Below, piece by piece: positions 1-8,067 of a DNA stretch of 64,000 bases (its first letter is position 1; each line of letters starts with the position of its first letter). A program made the position numbers and the translations under genes. The notes beneath the pieces were generated by a model. That model did no database searches. It saw nothing but the letters and a program-made list of their open reading frames with translations, and was not told the DNA's origin. The DNA comes from Nostoc sp. C052 (GTDB taxonomy: Bacteria > Cyanobacteriota > Cyanobacteriia > Cyanobacteriales > Nostocaceae), in contig NZ_CP040272.1 of assembly GCF_013393905.1 (NCBI RefSeq), positions 7,635,501 through 7,699,500 on the forward strand, written 5' to 3'.

Positions 1-871
1 ATTACTTTTAGATTTACAATCCAAATGGGGATGGTATTTAGGTATTGCTCACTGCGATCATCGCTGGCGTTCTGACTCCGAAGCTAATGCTCTTCACGTC
101 GAAAATTTAGCGAAAATTTGGGGTGTATCGTTTTATTTAGAAACAGCAAACAAACCGATAAATAGTGAAGCTGCTGCACGCGATTGGCGCTATCAAGCTT
201 TAAGTGCGATCGCCCAAGCAAATAATTTTCAATATATAGTTACAGGACACACAGCTAGCGATCGCGCCGAAACTCTCCTCTACAATTTAATTCGCGGTAC
301 TGGTGCTGATGGCTTACAAGCCCTGACTTGGCAACGTCCTCTAACTACAGACATTGTGTTAGTGCGTCCACTTTTAGAAATTACTCGTTCACAAACAGAG
401 CAATTTTGTCAAGAATTTCAATTACCAATATGGGAAGATTCCACCAATCAAGATTTGCAATATGCCCGCAACCGCATTCGCCAAGAATTAATACCATATT
501 TACGAGATAATTTCAACCCTCAAGTAGAATCAGCCTTAGCCCAAACAGCAGAACTACTGCAAGCAGAAGTAGAATATTTAGAAAAAGCTGCCCAGGAGTT
601 GCGGGATGGGGCATTGGGTATTGGGGATGAAAAAAATTCCCTTACTCTTCTTCCCTTGAGGTTAAATCGTCGGGTATTGCAGAAAGCACCACTAGCGTTG
701 CAACGTCGGGTGATGCGTCAGGTGTTGCAGCAAATATTGACTGATGCGCCCAGTTTTGAACACATTGAAAAATTAACAGCCTTAATTATAGCGCCCAACC
801 GATCGCAAACCGATCCATTTCCTGGTGGTGCGATCGCTCAAGTAGAAGGCGACTGGATCTGTTTGAAATAG
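1..871 (+). CDS. tilS: tRNA(Ile)-lysidine synthase, 5'-truncated by window edge
   Basis: TilS attaches lysine to C34 of the CAU-anticodon tRNA-Ile so that it reads AUA. The frame is open from base 2; the start and the N-terminal SGGxDS P-loop lie upstream of the window. Visible are the segment reading TGHTASDRAETLLYNLIRG, characteristic of the PP-loop domain, followed by GTGADGLQAL, the VRPLL substrate-binding stretch and the RNRIRQELIP helix typical of TilS. The C-terminal region contains a low-complexity stretch at about 600-650, rich in GGGGAT/TTGGGG, that resembles local intergenic repeats but keeps the frame. Ends with TAG. Family assignment is confident; whether the insert affects activity is unknown. 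Confidence 0.93.
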   Translation, partial: LLLDLQSKWGWYLGIAHCDHRWRSDSEANALHVENLAKIWGVSFYLETANKPINSEAAARDWRYQALSAIAQANNFQYIVTGHTASDRAETLLYNLIRGTGADGLQALTWQRPLTTDIVLVRPLLEITRSQTEQFCQEFQLPIWEDSTNQDLQYARNRIRQELIPYLRDNFNPQVESALAQTAELLQAEVEYLEKAAQELRDGALGIGDEKNSLTLLPLRLNRRVLQKAPLALQRRVMRQVLQQILTDAPSFEHIEKLTALIIAPNRSQTDPFPGGAIAQVEGDWICLK

Positions 872-1176
872 TTTTGAGTATTGCTATTGCAAAGCAGGGA
901 AAGGTTTGTCGAATTCACGTTAAGTTTAGATAAGCCCAAAACAATTGTAGAGAGGGCGATTTATCGCGTCTAGTGCATTAGACATAGGTTTGGTTGCGCT
1001 TTACTCCACCCAAAATATATCAGGATGTTGGCTTTGGCAAAGCCTCCAACGCCACTTAACTACAACGAGGGGAGACCGCGCAATGCAGTTGCTCCCCAAC
1101 CTACAATTTTTTTGCAACATTTTAGCCTTGTCACGCTACTACTCAATGCTAAGTTGTTCAGAAACATTATCACAGC
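872..1176. repeat. repeat-derived intergenic region
   Basis: No gene is supported here. A short palindrome GCGATTTATCGC lies at about 956-967 and recurs near 62062-62073. At about 990-1012 and 1096-1111 are the two ends of the repeat seen at 33617-33683 and 37915-37983 (TGCGCTTTACTCCACCC and CCAACCTACAATTTTT). They are separated by about 85 bp that include a GGCTTTGGCAAAGCC hairpin and a GGGGAG...CTCCCC pair, which looks like a decayed copy interrupted by another small element. Confidence 0.45.
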
Positions 1177-1620
1177 CTATTCTCTGGCAATAACTATATC
1201 GTTGGACTTAATAACGGCATAAGCCTCTTTCCCTTCAGACAAATCCAACTCTTCTACCGATACTCTGGTGATAATCGAAGTTAACTCAACTTTGTGAACA
1301 ATCTCCAGCGTCACCTCACTATTAACAGCTCCAGTGACAACTCGCTTCACAACACCCTTAAGAATATTGCGGGAGCTAACTTTGAGTGGTTTCTTTTGAA
1401 TACTAATTTCGATCTCAGGTATTTGAGTGTAGATATCTTGCTCTTCTGTGTTTATATTTGCTAGCGAGTTTGATGATGAAGAATGTTGATTAAGACCACG
1501 TACCAATTCCCGAAGAATCTCGGTCTTGGTTCGCTGAGACTGACCGCAAAACTCTTCCAAAATCTTTCGCTCTTCTTCTGAGGTTTGGAATGTGACCCAC
1601 CCTTGTTCTTTTCTAGGCAT
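1177..1620 (-). CDS. ribbon-helix-helix / Mop (TOBE) domain protein, putative molybdate-responsive regulator
   Basis: 147 residues. Residues about 7-45 look like a ribbon-helix-helix DNA-binding domain (a beta-strand GWVTFQTS, then two helices with KTEILRELVRGL). After a Ser/Asn-rich linker, residues about 80-147 form a molbindin-type Mop domain (SSRNILKGVV, VTLEI, SIIT, GKEAYAVIKSNDIVIA). Mop domains bind molybdate or tungstate. The gene is divergent from modA with 94 bp between starts, so an autoregulated molybdate sensor replacing ModE is a reasonable inference. It lacks the winged helix of classical ModE. An alternative is a molybdate storage or transport accessory protein. Starts with ATG. 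Confidence 0.7.
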   Translation of the reverse strand: MPRKEQGWVTFQTSEEERKILEEFCGQSQRTKTEILRELVRGLNQHSSSSNSLANINTEEQDIYTQIPEIEISIQKKPLKVSSRNILKGVVKRVVTGAVNSEVTLEIVHKVELTSIITRVSVEELDLSEGKEAYAVIKSNDIVIARE

Positions 1621-1714
1621 ATTTTTACCGATATAGTTGGTTAGATGTTGGTATATTTGGTACTATTTTACCTAGCATCAATTTTATGGAAGAAACCTTT
1701 CAAACGCATTTTTT
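1621..1714. promoter_or_regulatory. divergent promoter region between RHH-Mop gene and modA
   Basis: An imperfect inverted repeat is visible: TACCGATATA at 1626-1635 and TATATTTGGTA at 1652-1662, a plausible operator for a dimeric regulator. The arms resemble the CG-TATA half-sites of ModE operators only loosely. No experimental or comparative support is available from this window alone. Confidence 0.3.
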
Positions 1715-2509
1715 ATGAAAAGAAGACAAATTTTTGGTTTCCTGGGTATAGTAGTTGCTGGCTGGCTGTTAGCAATTGGTTTACCATTAGTTACTCCTTC
1801 TCCTGTAATAGCACAGTCAAACACCAACATACTTGTGTCCGCAGCTGCCAGCTTAAAAGAGGCGTTGGAAGAAATTAAGCCTTTGTACCAACAAAGTAAA
1901 TCAAATATCAATATTAGTTATAACTTTGGGGCTTCTGGTGCGTTGCAACAACAGATTGAACAAGGTGCGCCAGCGGATATTTTTGTCTCTGCCGGCAAAA
2001 AGCAAGTTGATGCCTTGGAAGAAAAAGGACTATTGCTGCCAGGTAGCCGTACTAACTTAGCAAATAACCGTCTAGTCTTGATTGTGGCTCAGGATGTTGT
2101 TGGCATCACTAGTTTTTACAATTTAACAGATAGTAAGATTAAAAAAATTGCGATCGGTGAGCCTAGAAGTGTACCCGCTGGTCAATATGGAGAGCAAGTA
2201 TTAAAGAAATTGAAAATTTACGATCGCGTCAAGTCAAAATTAGTCTTTGCTAACAATGTGCGTCAAGTTTTGGCAGCAGTAGAAAGTGGTAACGCCGAAG
2301 CAGGTTTAGTTTATGCAACTGATGCCAAAATTTCCAACAAGGTAAAAGTCGTAGTTGCTGCCGATGATAAGTTTCACTCACCAATTGTCTATCCAATAGC
2401 TGTACTCAAGAGCAGTAAAAATGCTTCTGCCGCTAAGGAGTTTGTCCAGTTTTTATCTGGTAGTCAAGCCAAAACTGTACTCAAAAAATATGGGTTTATC
2501 GTCAATTAA
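1715..2509 (+). CDS. modA: molybdate ABC transporter substrate-binding protein
   Basis: 264 residues with an N-terminal signal peptide (MKRR, hydrophobic stretch 7-27, cleavage probably near VIAQS). The mature part carries ModA hallmarks: ILVSAAASLKEAL at its start, FNFGASGALQQQIEQGAPADIFVSA-like oxyanion-binding segments, IGEPRSVPAGQY and AGLVYATDA. It delivers periplasmic molybdate or tungstate to a ModB/ModC permease for nitrate reductase or nitrogenase cofactor synthesis. No modB or modC follows; the gene ends in a terminator at 2563-2587, so the permease must lie elsewhere. The divergent RHH-Mop gene is its probable regulator. Confidence 0.92.
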   Translation: MKRRQIFGFLGIVVAGWLLAIGLPLVTPSPVIAQSNTNILVSAAASLKEALEEIKPLYQQSKSNINISYNFGASGALQQQIEQGAPADIFVSAGKKQVDALEEKGLLLPGSRTNLANNRLVLIVAQDVVGITSFYNLTDSKIKKIAIGEPRSVPAGQYGEQVLKKLKIYDRVKSKLVFANNVRQVLAAVESGNAEAGLVYATDAKISNKVKVVVAADDKFHSPIVYPIAVLKSSKNASAAKEFVQFLSGSQAKTVLKKYGFIVN

Positions 2510-2562
2510 AGGATTGAATACCAATTCTTGGTAAAGCTGCACAAAATTAGTCTTGGTGAGAC

Positions 2563-2587
2563 AAGGGGCTTAAGCCCCTTATTTTTT
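2563..2587 (+). terminator. intrinsic terminator after modA
   Basis: A perfect 18-bp palindrome AAGGGGCTTAAGCCCCTT (2563-2580) is followed directly by ATTTTTT, as expected of a Rho-independent terminator about 50 bp after the modA stop. Confidence 0.7.
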
Positions 2588-2599
2588 ATGAAGAAGGGG

Positions 2600-2775
2600 A
2601 AGGGGGAAAGGTAAAAACCGTACTGCGTCCCGCTCCGCTAACGCCCACAAGTGGCGCAAAATAATCCAAATTTTATGAGGAAGGTAAAAACCGTACTTCG
2701 TCCCGCTGCGCTAACGCCCGTAAGTGGCGCGACCTGTTCATCCCTTTCCCCTTTCCCCTTTCCCCTTTAACCTTT
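2600..2775. repeat. direct repeat pair plus CCCCTTT heptamers
   Basis: Two copies of GGTAAAAACCGTACT followed by CGTCCCGCT and GCGCTAACGCCC-like sequence start near 2610 and 2684. They are followed at about 2742-2769 by a tandem CCCTTTC (7-bp) run. This sits between the ends of two convergent genes and has no coding content. Confidence 0.6.
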
Positions 2776-2781
2776 TCTCTT

Positions 2782-3342
2782 TTATGCAGAAGCCGCTGAC
2801 TGCAATTTTTCTAATCGTGCCAGCACTTCTGAACTGTGAATGGTTGGGTTGACTTTGACAAAAGTCTCGCGCAAGACACCTTGAGGATCGATGATAAAAC
2901 TATGACGCATAGATAAAAAGCCCAGCCAAGAACCATAAGCTTTACTTACTGAACCATCAGTATCAGCCAACAGGGGAAATTTTAGTCCCTCTGAATCACA
3001 AAATTTGGCATGAGAATCAATGTCATCAGCACTAACGCCAATAATTTGGGTATTTTTTTCGAGGTATTGGGGTAAGTCTTGCTGAAAACGACGAGCTTCT
3101 ATAGTACAACCAGAGGTGAAGTCTTTAGGATAAAAGTAGAGAACTAGCCATTTACCGCGCAAGTCAGAGAGGGAAATTTTGCCATCACCTGTGTTGGTTG
3201 GCAAAGTAAACTCTGGTGCGGGTTGATTAATGGCCGGAAGTTTACCACCAAGGGCATTCGCAGCAGTAGTGAAATTCAGCCAGCTGATGATAGAAATACA
3301 GCTGGCAAATAATATGCTTAAAAAAGTGCGGCGGGAAATCAT
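2782..3342 (-). CDS. PrxQ/BCP-type peroxiredoxin with Tat-like signal
   Basis: Thiol peroxidase reducing H2O2 and organic hydroperoxides with thioredoxin. The ATG at 3342 is preferred over one ten codons upstream because it starts directly with a SRRTFLS twin-arginine motif and a hydrophobic segment, predicting export to the lumen or periplasm. Peroxidatic Cys79 lies in FTSGCTIEARRF. The usual second Cys at +5 is Arg84; the only later candidate is Cys115 (HAKFCD), 36 residues away, a spacing known for the alternative resolving Cys of some PrxQ proteins. The family core (PAPEFTLPT, VLYFYPKD, GVSADD, LADTDGSVSKAYG) is intact. Downstream of sipA in the same direction. Confidence 0.88.
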   Translation of the reverse strand: MISRRTFLSILFASCISIISWLNFTTAANALGGKLPAINQPAPEFTLPTNTGDGKISLSDLRGKWLVLYFYPKDFTSGCTIEARRFQQDLPQYLEKNTQIIGVSADDIDSHAKFCDSEGLKFPLLADTDGSVSKAYGSWLGFLSMRHSFIIDPQGVLRETFVKVNPTIHSSEVLARLEKLQSAASA

Positions 3343-3399
3343 GGTACAAACCAGAATCACAACTTTACACAAGTTTACAATTCTTGGTCGCGAGAAATC

Positions 3400-3642
3400 T
3401 CATTCTAAATTAGATTCGGAAGGGCTATCTGTGCTTTCGATGTATTGACTATCTAAGAGAAAAGCCCCCCTAGTAAAGCGAATACCCCAATATCCACCGG
3501 GTCTACGGTCAATGACTATGCCTTCTTCGCCAATGTGAATCACATTAGGAGGGCGCAGCATAGGCATGGGTTCAGCAGTTTTGACGTAGGCTGGTAGCGC
3601 CACAACCCGGACTTTACTACCAATTGCGAATTCTTTAGACAT
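3400..3642 (-). CDS. sipA: SipA (NblS-interacting protein, DUF3148)
   Basis: A short basic protein of 80 residues from the ATG at 3642 (MSKEFAIG), which fits the family better than a start three codons upstream. It contains the strongly conserved core KVRVVALPAYVKTA, MPMLRPP and RRPGGYWGIRFTRGAFLLD. In other cyanobacteria SipA binds the ATP-binding domain of the sensor kinase NblS and stimulates its autophosphorylation. Here it lies 95 bp downstream of a different membrane PAS kinase in the same orientation, so co-regulation or interaction with that kinase is possible but only inferred. The gap to prxQ is 57 bp, so the three genes may form an operon. Confidence 0.88.
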   Translation of the reverse strand: MSKEFAIGSKVRVVALPAYVKTAEPMPMLRPPNVIHIGEEGIVIDRRPGGYWGIRFTRGAFLLDSQYIESTDSPSESNLE

Positions 3643-3746
3643 CTTAATCAAGCTGAGAGTTTTGAATTAACTCATAACTCATAACTAGCTTGAAAGTCTA
3701 GTGACATACTCCTACACTATTGCTGAATTCTTGGAATCACAAATTT

Positions 3747-6101
3747 CTAAATAGTTTTCATTGGTAGACTGACAACGAATGTTGCCCCTTGTCCAATTCC
3801 TGGACTTTTGGCGCAGACTGTACCACCATGTAATTCTACCAAGTGGCGGACGATCGCTAATCCTAATCCTAGTCCACCATGCGATCGCGTGCTAGAACTA
3901 TCTGCTTGACGAAAGCGTTCAAATACATAGGGTAGGAATTCGGCAGCAATTCCCCCTCCCGTATCACTCACCTGAATTTGCACGCAAGATTCAATCCGCT
4001 CCAATTGCACATCAACTCTTCCGCCTTTGGGTGTAAACTTGACGGCGTTGGAGAGCAAATTCCACACAACCTGTTGCAAGCGGTTGACATCACCCACAAC
4101 TACCTCTACTTCTGGGTCGAATCTACACTTGATACTAATCTCTTTCGCCTGGGCTGCTGGATACACAGTATCAATTGCTGCCTCTATAAGTGTTGCAAGT
4201 TTTACTTGCTCCATGCTTAGATGAAGTGTACCTCTAATAATCCGTGACACATCTAGTACATCTTCAATCAGTTGTGTCAGGGATCTACTGTTACGCTCAA
4301 TTGTTTCTAATGCTCTACCAGTAAGATTTTCATCAAACTTGCGTCTTCTAAGTATCTGTGACCAACCCAGTATAGCATTTAGTGGTGTACGGAGTTCATG
4401 AGAAAGTGTAGCCAGAAACTCATCCTTCATTCGGTTTGCTGTTTCTGCATCGGCGCGTGCGGCTTGTTCGCGCTCAAGCAGTCGTTCGCGTTCTTGCTCT
4501 GCTAACTTCTGAAGTGTAATATCTGTACTTAGGACAACAAATCCTTCTACTTTCTCTTGCTGACTGAATTGTGGAACGTAAGTAACATTCACGTAATGGT
4601 TTTTGCCATCTTTATCGGATAATTGGGTTTCGTAAGTTACTTGCTCTCCTGAGAGTACTGTTTCTACGTAAGGAAGGATTGATTGATAAACTGACTCTCC
4701 CAAAACTTCTCTGATGTGTTTACCAGAAATTTCGGAAGTAGGAAGCCCAAACCAGTCTTCATATCCTTTATTATTAAAACGATAATGCTGCTTACTATCA
4801 ACATAAGAAATCTTGACGGGTACAGCATTTGTAATCAGGCGTAGTTCATCTTCTCGTTGACGCAGTGCTGCTTCTGCTTGTTTGCGTTCTGTAATGTCGC
4901 GTTGAGTTCCCCACGCCCTGACTAAAAAGCCATTTTCGACAATTCCCACTAGATTATTCAAAAAATATTTGGAATTACCTTGCTTATCTATTTCATGAGA
5001 CTCAGCATCAATTAGTCGGTAGTTAGAACGGATAAAATTACGCAGGTATGCAATATTATGTGGATCGGAGGGAACAAGAAAGTCTCCTAGTCTGACACCA
5101 ATAATTTCTTCGGCACTAGAACAGCCATACATCTGTGCCATCACATTGTTGCATTCTGCTAAGTAAACATATTGGTAAAAATGTTGAATTTGTTCATCTT
5201 CTGGGCAATCTAGCGAAATTGGTACTTCCAGTTCGATGCACCAAATACCTTCTGAACTATGCTCTAAAAAAGCGCGGTAACGTTCTTCGCTTTTGGAAAG
5301 AGCTTGCTCTACTTGTTTGCGTTGGCTTAAATCAAGTACAAAACAGATAACATCCTCTGGAGTATTTTCTAACAAAGCGCAACCTAATAGGATGGGAACG
5401 CGGCTGTTATCTTTGCGGATGTATTGGTTCTCAAAGGGCTGACACACGCCTTTAGTTTTGAGTTCTGCGATCGCATTATTGTTAGCTTCAAGATATTCTG
5501 GTGGTATCATATCGCGCCATCGAACTCGCCCTGCTAATAAATCCTCCCGCGAATAACCTACCATTTCTAAAAAAACATCGTTAGCTTCTGCGATCGCCCC
5601 GTCCATATTGGCTACAATTACCCCAATGATGTTGGACTCTACCAACCTTCTAAACCTTGCCTCACTCACCTGTCGCTTCTGCAAACTCGTTTGCAGATGT
5701 TGTTTGGCAGTGCGTAACTCTGAGTTCAGCAAGGTGATGAATGTTGTCACCAGTACAAATAAGCCTAAGCGTCGTATGCTGTCTAGACTCGCAACCAAGA
5801 GCGAAAACACTGGCTCTAAGAAAAAGTAGCTGACGGCTAAAGTAGACAAAGTAGTAGCCAGTAACCCTGCTTCTATACCGCCATACCAGGCACTAAGCGC
5901 CACGGCAGCAAAAAACAGCAGAAAAATAGTTGGTTTCAGTAGTGGCTGTAGCAATAGTGTTAGTAGTAATCCGCTACCAACAGCTAATAGTGCCACAGCA
6001 TAGGGTGCTAGAAGGGAACGTATTCCTTTCAATGTAGCTTCTCCTTTTATGCAGCTAGCTAAAGGATTATTCCCAAAATCAGCTAGAAAATGCGTAAGCA
6101 T
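3747..6101 (-). CDS. membrane sensor histidine kinase (DUF4118-like membrane region, three PAS, HisKA, HATPase)
   Basis: 784 residues. Residues about 28-130 hold several membrane helices of the KdpD-like DUF4118 type (LLAPYAVALLAVGSGLLL, YGGIEAGLLAT). Three PAS/PAC units follow (about 145-265, 270-410, 415-535), then a HisKA domain with phospho-acceptor His568 in LSHELRTPLNAILGWS. The ATPase domain has an N box (QQVVWNLLSNAVKFT), G1 (VSDTGGGI) and G2 (GGLGLGLAIVRH). No receiver domain is attached, although related cyanobacterial kinases often carry one. No response regulator gene is adjacent. The input signal cannot be read from sequence. It precedes sipA. Confidence 0.9.
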   Translation of the reverse strand: MLTHFLADFGNNPLASCIKGEATLKGIRSLLAPYAVALLAVGSGLLLTLLLQPLLKPTIFLLFFAAVALSAWYGGIEAGLLATTLSTLAVSYFFLEPVFSLLVASLDSIRRLGLFVLVTTFITLLNSELRTAKQHLQTSLQKRQVSEARFRRLVESNIIGVIVANMDGAIAEANDVFLEMVGYSREDLLAGRVRWRDMIPPEYLEANNNAIAELKTKGVCQPFENQYIRKDNSRVPILLGCALLENTPEDVICFVLDLSQRKQVEQALSKSEERYRAFLEHSSEGIWCIELEVPISLDCPEDEQIQHFYQYVYLAECNNVMAQMYGCSSAEEIIGVRLGDFLVPSDPHNIAYLRNFIRSNYRLIDAESHEIDKQGNSKYFLNNLVGIVENGFLVRAWGTQRDITERKQAEAALRQREDELRLITNAVPVKISYVDSKQHYRFNNKGYEDWFGLPTSEISGKHIREVLGESVYQSILPYVETVLSGEQVTYETQLSDKDGKNHYVNVTYVPQFSQQEKVEGFVVLSTDITLQKLAEQERERLLEREQAARADAETANRMKDEFLATLSHELRTPLNAILGWSQILRRRKFDENLTGRALETIERNSRSLTQLIEDVLDVSRIIRGTLHLSMEQVKLATLIEAAIDTVYPAAQAKEISIKCRFDPEVEVVVGDVNRLQQVVWNLLSNAVKFTPKGGRVDVQLERIESCVQIQVSDTGGGIAAEFLPYVFERFRQADSSSTRSHGGLGLGLAIVRHLVELHGGTVCAKSPGIGQGATFVVSLPMKTI

Positions 6102-6398
6102 AGCCTGTTATAGTCATCGCTCAACACCTATTATGCATCAAAAAAATACACACCTAAGCAGTTACTTGCTGCGAATCTATCTAAAGTAGTAAAGCTTAGA
6201 TTTAGCAAAGCTTAAATAATCTAATAATTATAATTATCGTTTTTATTATATATGTTTTGTTTTTGAGTCTCTGTCAAACAGTAGAGATTTATTCAGAAGA
6301 ATTCAGAACTTAGTAGTCAGAATTCAGTATGAATTGAAGTCATATTAGAGACTTTCAAATAAAAAATATCCAATTAACTCTTGTGGACTGGGCATCTT

Positions 6399-6600
6399 GC
6401 CATAAGTGTCAACTTAACGTGAAACCGCTTGTCCGCCGGGAATTGAAATTCCCGTCTCATAGCTAAAGTCATCTGAAGATGACTAAAAATCTCCAGTCTA
6501 CTGAAGTAGACTTAAGCTATTAGCCCAAAAAAAATTTATTTCCGGGCGGGCATGGAAGCCAACAGTTAAGCTATTTCCAGTTTAAGTTGACACCAATGGC
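6399..6600. mobile_element. MITE with 19-bp terminal inverted repeats and 5-bp target duplication
   Basis: The left end GCCATAAGTGTCAACTTAA (6399-6417) matches the right end TTAAGTTGACACCAATGGC (6582-6600) in inverted orientation at 17 of 19 positions. Both sides carry the direct repeat ATCTT (6394-6398 and 6601-6605), read as a target-site duplication. Inside are two perfect hairpins, AGTCATCTGAAGATGACT (6467-6484) and AGTCTACTGAAGTAGACT (6495-6512), within a further imperfect pair CCGCCGGG/CCGGGCGG. No open frame is present, so it is a non-autonomous element. Confidence 0.8.
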
Positions 6601-6621
6601 ATCTTTCCCACCCCACAATAT

Positions 6622-6668
6622 TCAGGATTCAGAATTCTGAATCCTGAATTCTGAATTCTGAATTCTGT
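6622..6668. repeat. heptamer tandem repeat (GAATTCT)n
   Basis: A 7-bp unit, TGAATTC, is repeated in tandem immediately downstream of the adenylate cyclase stop codon. It belongs to the class of short tandemly repeated repetitive sequences known from heterocyst-forming cyanobacteria. Confidence 0.75.
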
Positions 6669-6671
6669 CTA

Positions 6672-7973
6672 TTAAGTTTTTGAATTAATTTCCTTGAGTA
6701 TATAAGTCATCATTTCACCTTTACCTTTAACTTGAATTAAACCTCGTTTCTCCAATAAGTACTTATCCTTTAAAAGCTGATAACTTGCTTCACAAACCTG
6801 GATACTACCTGCAATACCATGAGATTCCATTCTACTAGCTGTATTGACTGTATCTCCCCAAAGGTCGTAGGCAAACTTTTTCAGCCCAATCACCCCTGCG
6901 ACTACTGGCCCAGTACTAATGCCAATACGAATGCAAAAGGATTGGTTATTTTCTTCGTTAAACGTAGCTACAGCCTTTTGCATATCCAATGCCATATTAG
7001 CGATCGCTGGAGCATGATTGTTAGATTGATTTGGCAACCCGGCAACAGCCATATATGCATCACCAATAGTCTTAATTTTCTCTACACCATGACGTTCTGC
7101 TAATTGGTCAAACAAACAGAAAATTGTATTTAATAACTCAACTAACTCCGCAGGAGATGTACGACTTGAAAGCTCTGTAAAGCCAACAATATCAGCAAAT
7201 AGCACCGTAACTTCCAGAAAGCTGTCGGCAATAGTCGTCGGTTGTTGTTTTAATTGTTCTGCAATCATCTCTGGCAGAATATTTAGTAACAGCCGTTCTG
7301 ATTTTTGCTGTGCTAGTTCCATTGCCCTACGGGCGTAAAATTCTTTTTTTCGCAAGCGTTCGTATAAATATACAGAGAAAACACAAATTATGCAAGTCCA
7401 AAAGAAATATAAGCCCTGCTCAATATAAAAAGCTGATGGGTTTTTTAATAAGGGATTATACGATAAATATAAAATTAGATAGCAACTAATTGTCCCAAGT
7501 TGTGCTATTAAATGTAGCCACCATTGTACTGGAACGATTGTAGCCTGAGTGAGAAACATCAAATTCCAGAAATTGGTTCTAGGTTCTAGACTATTAAACA
7601 GTAAAGCAACATCAATTTGGATTGCACAAGTTACAGACCAACATAAACTCAAAAAAATTAGGTTTGGGTAACGACGACCTATAGAGGTTTTACATAAACC
7701 CCAACAAATGAGTGTGAATATTTCTACTGCAATACCGATTTTAAAGGCGTATATCTTGCCTTGTACCTGTGAATTTGCCCAAAGGAAAAAAGTAATCAAA
7801 GTTAAGCCAGAAATCAGCATAATCTGAGCCTGCAATTGCAATCGCTTAAGCAGGAAGCGCTGTCGCTGTTCTTTGTAAGATTCGCCAAGGCTACTGCTCA
7901 TTTGCCAATGGGACATCCCTTGACTCATGAGCGCATCTAGTTGAGTTTTGTCAGAGGTATTTGGATTAATCAT
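6672..7973 (-). CDS. membrane-bound class III adenylate cyclase
   Basis: 433 residues, converting ATP to cAMP. Residues about 50-205 contain roughly six membrane helices; a short helical linker (KSERLLLNILPEMIAEQLK) leads to the catalytic domain at about 250-430. Metal ligands are Asp261 (LFADIVGFTEL) and Asp305 (TIGDAYMAVAG). Adenine-selecting residues are Lys301 and Asp370 (YDLWGDTVN), and the transition-state pair is Asn377/Arg381. All six key positions are present, so an active adenylate rather than guanylate cyclase is predicted. Architecture resembles eukaryote-like membrane cyclases with a single catalytic domain per chain, so it should act as a homodimer. It stands alone; the input to the membrane part is unknown. 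Confidence 0.92.
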   Translation of the reverse strand: MINPNTSDKTQLDALMSQGMSHWQMSSSLGESYKEQRQRFLLKRLQLQAQIMLISGLTLITFFLWANSQVQGKIYAFKIGIAVEIFTLICWGLCKTSIGRRYPNLIFLSLCWSVTCAIQIDVALLFNSLEPRTNFWNLMFLTQATIVPVQWWLHLIAQLGTISCYLILYLSYNPLLKNPSAFYIEQGLYFFWTCIICVFSVYLYERLRKKEFYARRAMELAQQKSERLLLNILPEMIAEQLKQQPTTIADSFLEVTVLFADIVGFTELSSRTSPAELVELLNTIFCLFDQLAERHGVEKIKTIGDAYMAVAGLPNQSNNHAPAIANMALDMQKAVATFNEENNQSFCIRIGISTGPVVAGVIGLKKFAYDLWGDTVNTASRMESHGIAGSIQVCEASYQLLKDKYLLEKRGLIQVKGKGEMMTYILKEINSKT

Positions 7974-8017
7974 GCACTTTTTACGTTATTAGTAATCAAG
8001 GGAGTGGGGGGATGAGG

Positions 8018-8063
8018 GAGAATAACTCTTAACTCCTAACTCCTAACTCCTCACTCAGCACTC
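8018..8063. repeat. heptamer tandem repeat upstream of XPB-like helicase
   Basis: Tandem CTCCTAA-type heptamers (AACTCCTAACTCCTAACTCC) end within a few bases of the helicase ATG at 8068. No Shine-Dalgarno is evident between them. Confidence 0.7.
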
Positions 8064-8067
8064 TCAA

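Noticed and set aside
8036..8060. ACTCCTCAC motif resembling the core of the small RNA Yfr1
   Set aside because: It is part of a heptamer repeat, lacks the flanking stem-loops of Yfr1 and is not in the expected gene context.
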